Shown: positions 35,511 to 47,500 of the stretch, piece by piece | Position numbering within the stretch: the first letter of the stretch is position 1 | How the letters are laid out: each line of letters begins with the position of its first letter | Assembly: GCA_000226015.1 (NCBI GenBank) | Contig: JH154462.1 | Coordinates: forward strand, 40,503 to 104,502 | DNA: 64,000 nt | Reading direction: 5' to 3' | Source of the DNA: Mnemiopsis leidyi | Taxonomy: Eukaryota > Ctenophora > Tentaculata > Lobata > Bolinopsidae | Made by a program: the position numbers and the translations under genes | Notes under the pieces: generated by a model | Database searches by the model: none | What the model was told of the DNA's origin: nothing | The model's input: the letters and a program-made list of their open reading frames with translations, nothing else

Positions 35511-38500
35511 CCTCTTCCTCTGCTGAGTAAGAGTAGCTTGTTTCATGATTGTAGCCTCCTTTATGTCATGGTCCGGCTCGTTTTTACTCATCACTATCGG
35601 CTCCACCACCTGCCATGTGACAATATTTTAAACATGATTTGTGGGTTACCGACTTTGTGTCTCGATCTACCGGTCTAAATTATGTCATTAAGGAAAATGA
35701 TTCTACTTCAAAAACTACAAATAGATTTACGGAAAAACATCATTGCATTTCCAACACGGAAATTTGTGAGACTCCTCGTCAAAATACATTTGGAAGTTGA
35801 TGATATATGGAGCAAACGTTATATCACTTTCCGTCTTTCCAGTTCTACCATGAATATGGTTTTACTTTTAGTTGAACTATAAAGACTCGCGTTTATTTTT
35901 TAATCTCTATGATCAAATTTACCTTAGGAAGATTGTCGATGGCAGTATCCGGCATGGAGATAACAGTGTGCAAGTTTCTGTCATCGTAAGCCTGGTTCTC
36001 GTAACTCTCCGGAACACTCCTCTCATCAAACATCCCCCTCGTCTTGCTCCTCCTCCTGCCGTGTACAAACACCACCACAATCAGGATAACTACTATCACT
36101 ATAAACACCCCTAGCACGGAGAGAGCAATGACAATTCCTGTACTCAAACCGTCACTTGCTGCTGACACCCCGCCTGAAGTTGTTTGTTTGTTTACTTTGT
36201 TTAACCGTATATCAGACCGGACCAAACCAAGCCGGATATCCGGTCGGCTCCTGAACTTTATTAAGTTTCAAGTGAACTCAAAGTGAACTCAACTATAGTA
36301 GAGGGAACTGGGATTTGTTTGATCATCTTGTTTTTACCAAGAGTTAGAACTAATTTCATGCTTAAAAGACGCCAGTGTGAACTAAATCTACTCACTCCCA
36401 ATAACAAGAGTCATAGAAGTTAGAGAGGTCTGGTTGTCTGTCGTCACTTTACAGCCGTATTCACCTGTAGTGATGAACAATATAGTTGGGGTGTCACCTT
36501 ATTAACTTAAAGTTACTGTACCTATGAGTAACTATAAATAAATGTAACCATAAGCAATGATTAACTTAAAGTAACTGTAACTAAAAGCAAACGAGCAGCA
36601 TACAAAACAAGCTAGAATGAGGTTAAAAGCACACACTTCTCATGGAAAATCCTTAAAAAATGTCCTCTAACTGTAACTATGAACAAACAAGAGATTAAAG
36701 TGAAAAGCACAGAATGTGCACGTGATATAATCACGAACAAATGTCCTTTACATCGTACCAACCTGAGTCGGCAGTATCGTCAGTATCAGTAATGGTAAGT
36801 ACAGAGTTTATTGTAGAGTAAGTCGTGTTTGTGGCAAACGTTATTCGGTTGTTAGCATTTAGTACTGAAACAGAGTATTGTTGTTATTCGGTTGCTATAA
36901 CTCAGTATTGAAACAGAGCATCGTTGTTACTCGGTTCCTAGAACTCAGTATTGAAACAGAGTGTTGTTGTTATTTATTGACATCTAAATACCAACATGGC
37001 TCGTCTGGATTGAACATTGTTGAGCACAACTTAATTCTTCTATAACATATGAAGTTAATTGAAGAGAAGTTTTATCATATTTACTAACATTGATTGTCTT
37101 TGTGCCATGAGATTGCTCCCTCTTCAAACGTTGTCAGACATGTCAATAAAACTGTTTCGCCGCTTTTCGACGATCCACCTGGGAGAAAAACTCACTTGTG
37201 ATTGTGTTGTTAAAGCAAGGACGTCACGCGTGAGTGTAATTAAGTCACGCGTGAGTGTGATAATTTCACGCGTGAGTGTGATAATGCCAAGCGTGAGTGC
37301 AATTATGTCACGCGTGAGTGTGATAATGTCACGCGTGAGTGTGATAATGTCACGCGTGAGTGTGATCAGGTTCAGCACATGGGCAAATTTCAAAATGCCA
37401 CTAGCGCATGGTTGCCTATGCTTTCGATTATCGCAATGTATCAAGATCAAATGAAATGTGTTCTTACTTACTTTGTATTATACCCATAGTGTCATGTTTC
37501 ATGTTCAAAGTGAAAGTTAGTTTTTGTTCACTGGCTGACAGCGAGTTTTTACTCATGCACTGCAGGTCCTTCTTGTGGTATATCGGAAGAAAAGCGAACT
37601 GCAAGGTACTGAAATTGTCCAGGTTAGAAGTAGAAGGGTACAGAATTCAAATTTTTAGAGAAAGATAAAGATTTATTTTTCGTTGGTTATCATAGATTCC
37701 TGGTTCAGGAAAGAGTAAGGACTTCCGTTTTTAACACACCTCTGTTTTTTGTACTTATTTTGCGAAACAGAGTCTACATTAAACTCATTTCCGTTCGATA
37801 TAGCCGCTCCGTCTGCCCACTTCCAAGTTATATCGTCAGGGGCAGGGTTACCGTAGACTACACACGTCAAACGGATCTGATGGGGATTTTTTAATCATCA
37901 CTCCGGTCTCTGGACGAATATAAAATATGTGCTTTACCAGTTACAAACTCTCACGCGTTACAAGCTGACACACTCTCACGCGTTACACCGACACACACTC
38001 ACGCGTTACACCCACACACTCTCAAGCGTTACACCGACACACTCTCAAGCGTCACACTGACACACTCTCACGCGTTACACTGACACACTCTCACGCGTTA
38101 CACCGACACACTCTCACGCGTTACACCGACACAATCTCACGCGTTACACTGACACACTATCAGTTTCACACCCAACAAACCTGACTGCCGACATCCTGAA
38201 ACACTTCTGTAGACCCGCTAGCTGAACTGAGTTTGGCGTCAAAGTTGACGGATATTTCAAAAGTTTTGTTGGCTGACGAAGTCTCTCCTCCCCACGTCTG
38301 TAAGGAGATAATTGAAGGTAAAATTGAGGAAAACTGAGGATTTACATGTCCGATTTTGAACGGTATTTTTGTGAAAATGTCAAATATATGATCCACCGTC
38401 TGACGGTGATTACTCAATGGAATATAACATCAAGCAAATCAAAAAATATAAGCACGTGATCACGTGATCGCAATAACCTGAGAGGTAGCACACTTGTAAA

Positions 38501-41500
38501 TCCCCAAGTTGGTATACTTCACACTCTTCACAACGAGAGTACTCGTAACTTCAATGTTTAGGTCGGGTCGCTCGTAGTTTCGTTCCGTCACCACCTCCCC
38601 AATATCACTCGTTACTTCCTGATGTGGTATTTGGGAGTTAACATTTGGGAATCTAGTTTATGGAATGGAATCTAGTTTATGGAATGAATCTAGTTTATAG
38701 ACCTAGAAGAACATGGCTTACATCAAGAGATGGGTAGTTAAACTTCACTTGGTTTCTAAGTTTGTTTTGATTTGGTGGGACGTGGTGATCGCATGACAAA
38801 AATAGCCATAGAAACTATTTATAGCAGCAATTTTATCAAAAACTTTATTACAAGCCAACTAGAATCATGAGGGTAGACAAAACGCAAACTGATAAGAAAA
38901 CGTTCTAGAAGTTGATGAAGTCCTTGCCAAATCACAAATTGCATTAACAACCAAGTTGATATCTGCTCTATAAAAATCGGAAAACTTTTATTACACTTGC
39001 TCGTGTGCTGTGTGCGTGCAGTTAAATGTCATTTGGCCACTTTGTTTCAGTTGTTAATGGTCATGTTTTTGAGGTGCAACTTTTCTCAGGTTTTTGCGGT
39101 TTGTCTTGGGATGCGGTTTTTCAATACAGCTCAGCAGGTGTACCGCCGGCAGATCGTGATCAACCAGATCTACAGGAATTTTTTCAAATATTAAACAACC
39201 CTCTAAACATATCGTGCCGTGTTACCACCTCAGAGCAATTGAAAATAGATCGGATAAAAATCTTAACACATTGCATCTTGGTGTAAAATAGTGTTAGCAT
39301 CAATTACTCAATTAAATCTGCTACGTCAGTTGATCAACGCCAGATTTTTATCCTATTTTGTGTTTGCAGGTTTTCCTCATAGTCACTACTGTCACTAGTC
39401 CGCTTGTCATTATTCATACTGTTATACTCTTGCATTTTCTGTTCAGCTCTGTTTATCTTCAACAATATTTTCTAGTTATTGGCAAGATGTTAACAGTGAC
39501 AATACTGGTTCTTCTGGCCACTCAGTTGCTGGCAGATCCAGTACGAAAAGTCATCTACGTCACAAAAACCGGAACTATATCTTCCAGCCCTACCGACCAA
39601 ACAGCAGCTCGAGTGGAGTTCAAAGACTTGATAGAAAAAACAGGGTGGTCCTTTCTGAGAGTCACTACCAACTCAAGCATGGGTGATGAAGAGCAGGCTC
39701 GCGGAGCAGGTCTGGGGGAGGGGTATCTAACAGCACCACGGATCTTACAGACCTGGACAAACACGATGTCTGGCTACTGCAACAAATCATCAGACTACTG
39801 CACAAAACTGAGAAAGTACATGGATGCTAACCAGGACTGGATGGAGACAATGATACGAGATAACAAGGACAAAAGTTCCTACTGGTACCAAGTAAACCTG
39901 GTGCTGAAACAGCTGGAGGGGCTGCACGAGGGGTTTAACAGAGTTTACCCAGGTCTCCTCACCTTGCACGATATTCACCTCCTAAACTTGAACCTGGACC
40001 TTATCGACATGGAGGACGCGCTAAGAACTGATGAAGTTGGGTACAGCAGGCACAAATACGGGCTGGGGAGGAGAGAGGAGGTAACCAGGGAGAAGGAGAG
40101 GATGTTGGAGAAGGTTTTAGGTTCCGGACACTGCTCTGCTCTGGTGAGGTGGACCGGGGACGACTTGTTTGTATCCCACGTGACCTGGAACAACTACAAC
40201 TCTATGGTTAGGGTGGTTAAACGATATGAGTTCTTTTACAGGGAAGGACCGGGGTCAGATGATGTGATGGCTGGATCAACTCAAGTCTTTACGAGTTACC
40301 CAGGGTATTTGTTCAGTGGAGACGACTACACTCTGATCAGCTCCGGTCTGGCTGCCCAGGAAACTACGATAGCTAATCTGAACAGTGACCTGTGGAAGTA
40401 TGTACATCCGGAAAGCAGTGTGCCGGAGTACGTCCGGAGTATTGTAGCGAACAGACTAGCCGGAGATGGGGAGAGATGGTGTGAGATTTTCGAGATGTAC
40501 AACAGTGGTACTTACAACAATCAGTGGATGATAGTGGACTACAATTTGTTTAGTCCGAAATCTCCGGATTTGAAGCCTGGTACCCTGTTTGTTCTAGAAC
40601 AACTGCCTGGAAACATTGTCTTCAGCGATAGAACTGCTGTTCTTAGTGAACAGCAATATTGGCCAAGCTACAACTTGCCCTATTATCCAGACATTTTCAA
40701 ACTCTCTGGTATTCAGGTATTTGTGGACAAATTCGGTGACATATTTTCTTATGACAAAAATCCACGAGCTAAGATCTTCAGAAGGGACGCTAAAAAGGTC
40801 GCTGACATGGACTCCCTGTACAAACTGATGAGGTACAATGACTACAAAGAAGATCCTCTATCCAAGTGTGAGTGTTCCCCACCATACTCTGCTATAAACG
40901 CTATATCATCTCGCAGTGACCTGAACCCTCTGAACGGAACTTATCCTCTCCCTCTGTTCGGACCTCAGCCCTCCGGAGGTATAGACTACAAGGGCACTAA
41001 CTCTGATCTGATGAAGAATCTGGAGATGAGGATCGCTGGTGGACCAACTTGGGAGGATCAGGTTCCGTTCAGGTGGTCTACCTCTAGTTGGTCTCATGTT
41101 CCTCATCTTGGTATGGCCGATCTTCAACAGTTTGAAGAAATGTTTGTTAGATTTGATAACGAAATTCTTTTGTAGAACTATATGTTGAAAAGAATCTGAC
41201 TAATTGAATGGTGTGTAGTTGAATGATCTGTGTGCAATTATTTCTAAATTGAAATTTAGCAATAAATTTTGACATACTCAGTGCACTTTTATTTGAAAAC
41301 GAATTTATCTGAAAGTCAACCTTAAATCACTATTTGCTTTTTAAATTTCACCTTATTCCAGTTGGGATCACATGATCAGGCGGCGGAGGGAGAGGGTGGA
41401 GATCACATCTTACCTCATCACCAACCTCACCCAAAACATGTTTATAATCCAATCTCCACAGTGCACAATTACTGCATGGAGAAATCCAATCATTGACATT

Positions 41501-44500
41501 GGTCTCACGATTCGACACGCGATCCCATGACAGAAAGGGCGAAGATATCGTGGTATCTGATCGCCAGCATCGACAGTTACTGGGATTTGGGGCAAACATG
41601 TTTGGTATCCAGTTAACCTAGGAGCCAATCATTGCATACCAAAATCCAATCATAAGATCCTGTCCACGGTGCGGGATGTGATCCCGTAAGGAGGGTCACA
41701 CATTCCCACCATGCTCACCCCTGTCAGGGGAACAATATAAATACCTGCCAGTTCTCCTCAACAACATCGCTCGTTTACAACCTTATTTACAAACTCCACT
41801 ACTACTCTTCTCTAACGATGAACATCTCTAAACCTGATGTCCAGACCTTCACCCAGTCCTACCAACCTATCCGGCAACTTGGAGAAGGAGGGTACGGAGC
41901 TGTCTGGCTGGTCACTCGGGTCCCTGACGGAGAACCCTTCGCTGCCAAGATCGTCCCCGACTCCAGATGCAAGAGGAAGAGCTGGTGTGAAGACAGATCT
42001 GCTGTGATACCTGACGAGATCCTGCTGTCTGAAACCCTGGAACACCCTAACCTGCTGGACCTAACCGAGATCTACTTCGAGCAGAACCACTGGATCATCG
42101 TGATGGAGTACCTGCCTGACTACGTGGACCTGTTCGAACACATCTCTACACACGGAGCTCTGACTGTGGAGGACTCCCGGAACATCCTTAACCAGATACT
42201 GGACACCTGCCTCTACCTCATCTCAGTGGGAGTCGACCACCGTGACATCAAGGACGAGAACATCCTCTACAACCCCGCTACCCGCCGGATCAAACTCATC
42301 GACTTTGGATCAGCCTCCAGACTTCCTGATGCCCCCTACTGCTCGTTCCAGGGAACAGAAGTCTACCTTCCTCCTGAGTACTTCCTCCACGGTTCCTACT
42401 CCGCTCTACCTGCCTTGACTTGGAGTATCGGGTGTCTGGCTTACGTCCTCCTGAACGGTAACAGTCCCTTCTCTACGGTCCAGGAGGTTGCAGACTACAC
42501 ACATCTGGAGTTTATCAACCCTCGACTAGACCTGGGGAGTAAGGAGTTTCTTCGTGATCTTCTGGTTCTGGATGAGGACGACAGACTGACTCCTGAAGAG
42601 CTGGTTAACCATCCCTGGATAGACTGGATGTCTATGGATTAATTCTGATTTTCTGTGTTCATCTTATTTTGTGTTGTAAAAAGATTTTTGAGGACTTGAA
42701 TTTACCGTTGAAATGGTTATAATATTTGACTTCTTACTATACTTCAGCAGTTTAGAATTTTAAACAACAAAACACGTTTAAATTAAGTGCTGTATCTCGC
42801 AGTCTCTAGGAAAATCATTTGCTGAACTTAAAATTGCGAAATGCAAAATGGTTTTACCATAATGATATAACAATACTCAATTTTAGATTTGAGGAAGTGT
42901 CGACCACGACGGCTAAACTTACAACTTATAAAACAAAACTAACATTGCTAGGATTGATGACACTCTCCAAAGTCCACTTGAAGGTGGAGACCTCAGGTAC
43001 TCCAATCCCAGAGCAGGTCAGGTTTAGAGCCGTGTACTCGTTAACTGTAGCCACAGATGCTGGTACGGTCGCTGACGAAACTTCATAGGGCCGATCTGGG
43101 GTCGAACAGGTGAAATAGATCAGATAAACTTAAAGGCTTGAGAAGGTGTAGCAATCTTTGATTGCTGTGATTTACCCCCAGGTTTACCACTTATATCAAT
43201 ACGACGACCAATTCGGAAATTTCCAATATTCTAACGTAGGCCAGACGTAAGGCTAGGGAAAATCTAAATATTGTGCCAGCAAATTGATAACTTTACGCGA
43301 TAAAGAATGATTTAAGATGCCGAGTATTGAACTCACGCAATCTGACGTAAGTGTATCCCTCCCCAGTAGCTTCCTGTCCCTCGTATGTGTGGTAACCTAG
43401 GCAACGGTACTTCCCTTCTGTAGGTCCGCTCAACGCGTTCACCTGAGTTTCAAATAGATTAGCAATGAGTATCTAACTTATAACTTTACAATTCAATTTA
43501 ACAAAATTGTCAGTTTCAAATCCTACTTTACTCTTTAGTCTACAGAACTACTTTAGCATCCTACTTTAGAAACACGTTGCAATGACTAAACAGGATCAAA
43601 TAAACAAGACAACTCACTGTGTATTTACTACTCAAATAAACAAGACAACTCACTGTGTATTTACTACTCAAATAAACAAGACAACTCACTGTGTATTTAC
43701 TACTCAATAACAAGACAACTCACTGTGTNNNNNNNNNNNNNNTTACTACGCAATTAAACAATACAACTCACTGTGTATTTACTACTCAATAAACAATACA
43801 ACTCACTGTGTATTTACTACTCAAATAAACAAGACAACTCACTGTGTATTTACTACTCAAATAAACAAGACAACTCACTGTGTATTTACTACTCAAATAA
43901 ACAAGACAACTCACTGTGTATTTACTACTCAAATAAACAAGACAACTCACTGTGTATTTACTACTCAAATAAACAAGACAACTCATTGTGTATTTACTAC
44001 TCAAATAAACAAGACAACTCACTGTGTATTTGCTACTCCGGCTGTATCCACTAGCCGTGCTAGTGGGTTGGTTAGCAATCTTGGTGTTCCCAAAATACCA
44101 CTCCATCTTTGTCGGCGCCGGTTTGGAGGAGACCGTGCAGGAAAGTTCGATGTTGTCGTCAACGTTTCCCGCTCTTTCTGTCGTCCCCATGTCAACGGTG
44201 GGATTTTGGACTGAAGTACAAATTATTTGACTTGGTGGTAAAGAATGATTAAGTTCACAAGCAAACACACTTTTTAACTATTTCTTAACATTGCTTCCAC
44301 TTGTCCAGATACTTAAGGTGATTTATCACTACAACAAGAGTACAACAACAAGTAAATTACTCACAAATAAGAAGAGTACTCTGTGCGTTCCTAGAGTAGA
44401 CCACGTCTCCAATCCTGTTGTCGGCGTAACAGTTGTAAGTACCGTCGTCGTTGTACTCAGTGTTGGAGATGGTCAGGACACTTCGTAAAGTTGATATGTC

Positions 44501-47500
44501 CACAACTGTCTTGTTCTCAGAGAATCTGGAGAGGGCGGGAACATTTGTTTATTTACTGTTGGGGGACCAAGCAATGCGATGGGTTAAAGATTTATCAAGT
44601 CAATTAATTATAAAGTAATATAGAGGGGTTTGAAAAAAACTCAAGTATAATTTATAGTGGATTAAAGAATCAGGAAATTGAATAGAGAATGGAGTGATAA
44701 GTATTATAGAGGTCATCAGTAAAACCGAGCCAGTACTCGTGTACTTTCGCTGAGACTTAAAATCCGGCAAAAATCCACGTTTGTAGTCAAGAACTGATGC
44801 TAGACTATTTCTACACTATATCTAGACTACATCTAGATAAGGACTAAGGTACACTATATATCTAGACGAGGTATACTAGCAAAGTACACTATATCTATAA
44901 GACAAGGTATACTTTACAAACCTGCCGGTGTTGGTCTGGAGAGTAACGAAAGTGTCCGAGTTGGAAGAAGTTAACTTTCTGCTCCACACTATGGAAGTGG
45001 GACGAGGCAAGCCTGCAGAGACAGTCGTTATTGATCACGAATATAACTTATATTAAAACGGGGAGTTACCTTTTCGTCCCTGAATTCTCCCTGAAGTTGA
45101 AAGAAATACACTATACATTTCATGAGGATTGGTCAAGAAAAATCTCCTATAAACTATTAAAAGAAGAAAGCAAATCTAAAATTCCAACCCGCGGCAGTGC
45201 AGGTTAGTTTTAACTCCTTGTTGTATTGGGCAGCTTTAGGGTTGTCAGCACTCCAAGTAATAGACACCTGTGTCACTGAGAAGATTAAAATCACGATCTG
45301 TGGCTAGGGAGATCTAACTTTGAGTTGTGCTCTCAGACCAAACGTTGTTCAATGAGTGAGTTGGTTGTGGCAATAAAAACCGATGAATTCATGAATAATA
45401 GCATCTCATGAACTTGTACTATAGACTCCTTTCTCGGTTCCCTCAGTTTCTCAGCGCAAATTGGGCTGCATTGACGTCCTACCTTCCATAAGATTTAATA
45501 AATTTAAAATGAGCAGTTTTAAACTAAACTTAATTAATCTTTTGACCGATCGAATTAAACCTACGTAGCGTCAACTTATATTCTGCTGTATCTGTCTGTA
45601 TTTTGTTCTGTATGGTGTTTTGTGCGGTGCAGTTGTAAGTTTTGTCATCAACCGCTTCTAATTTCTTTATTGTTAATACCTACACAACAAATTTGTCATT
45701 GGATTCGGAAGCAAAATCGAAAGGACATAATATAAAAGGGAATTAGCGGATTTTGGTCGGATTTTTCAACTGAATTTTCAATAATCTGTTACTTGATGCA
45801 AGTCTTGCCTTCGTGAAAAAAAGTAAATCAAAACCTCAGTATAACTAGAAACTGTGTTGGAACTAGATATCTGATACTTTTCATCCTGATCTGTGTCGAC
45901 AGACCACACAATCTGTGTGGCTACAGGATATCCGGTGGCCACACAGGTCAGTTTTGCATCGAGACCTTCTGTTCCGAACTCTGTACCATTTAGTCTGACC
46001 GATATGGGGAACGCTAGGAATGTTTAATTGAGGACTTATGACAAGGGTAAGCACTAAGTAAACATGATAACCACCTTGTATAGGACTTAATGGATGATCA
46101 AAGAATTAGAGATTGGCAATTTTGATTGCACACTAAGAACCTGTCATGAACACATTCGATGGTCAATCCCCTCCCAAGTAGTAATACTCAACACGGCCCT
46201 GCAAATCTTGACTTCCCGATCTTCAAAACAACTTACCGACTCTCAACTCGACAGTAGTTTGATCTGTGTAGGTCTGGTCCTGGAAGGAGTTATTACACTG
46301 GCAGGTGTGAGTAGCTATGTCAGAAGAGGTCGGGTTCTTGTACGTCAGTACGCTCGTCAGCTTGAAGTCCGGATCGTCTGAAATCGTAGTGTATTGGGAA
46401 GGTTTGTTTTTATAGCATCTTTCAATAAACTAGATAAACCTTGACGAGTTTATTTCAGTCTAAATTTCTAACGAAAAGAAAAACCCGTAGCATTGGGTAA
46501 CAAATTTCAACTTCTGTGGTGTGACTTACATTTGGGGGTGTTGGTTATTGTCTGTGAAGCTGTTGAGGATATTGTCACCCCGTTTTTCTTCCACAACACT
46601 TCTGAAATTGTTGAGTTTTCCAGATTCAAACTATTTTTGGTTTGCAGTAAAATTGAAAATTCATCACTCAAAAAACATCGGTCAAATTTCTCATAGGAAA
46701 AAACAACATAGGCGCTGGTTCATTAAGTAATAGTCTCAGTACACCTGCTTCTTGATTTTCAAATGGATTTTCATTTAGTCTTCATTCCAGAATTTCCAAA
46801 CCTGATGGTAAAGGAACTCCGGAACAGAAACAAGTGAGCGAGGCGCTCTCTCCCTCGTTTGTAGACACAAAAGAGGTCTCTCTTGAAGCTTCTGTCTTCG
46901 TAACTGTAGTGGGGATAAACCACATTTACAATGTGGTGGACTTGAATTTGTGCATCGATTGCTGTACCTTCTCATCGGTCAAACAATATGCCATGAACTA
47001 TTGAATTTGTGATCCTTCCCAATAAGTAAAAATGTCTAGTGGTATTTAACTATTCAACATTTTTGACCATATTCCTAGAAAATACAGTGCCTCACAGAGT
47101 CACAGTTAGCCACAGTAAGTCACAGGTATCCCACCTACAGAGCTATACTCACATGTCCTGACAATAACCTTGTGGTCATCAAATTGTGCAACATTGTTGA
47201 GATAGTTCGTAGCTTCACAGACGTAGTCCTGAAATTAGCAGCTGTATGTAATAGCTGTAGCTGCGAAATCGTTTATTTTTGGTACCTGCTGTTTTTAATT
47301 CTACATAAGTAGAAGTTAAACCATTTCCTCAAGTTTGAACTTCTAACGAAGCTAAAAACATCTTAATTTAAATACCTGGTTTGTCATCTGTTTCTCTACT
47401 TCTAGAACACTCTCGTATCCTTTCTCACTGGCGGGGTTGTTTGTGATCTTGTAGCCGGCGTCCGAGTTTTGTATCACCTTCCCGTCTGTTGATCCCAGGA

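Noticed and set aside
38997-39286. Plus-strand frames upstream of the phospholipase B-like gene
   Set aside because: No signal peptide, domain or in-frame link to the hydrolase; at most a 5' UTR exon.
43773-44054. Plus-strand repetitive frame (NSLCIYYSNKQD repeats)
   Set aside because: It is the reverse reading of the 36-bp splice-site array and has no independent support.
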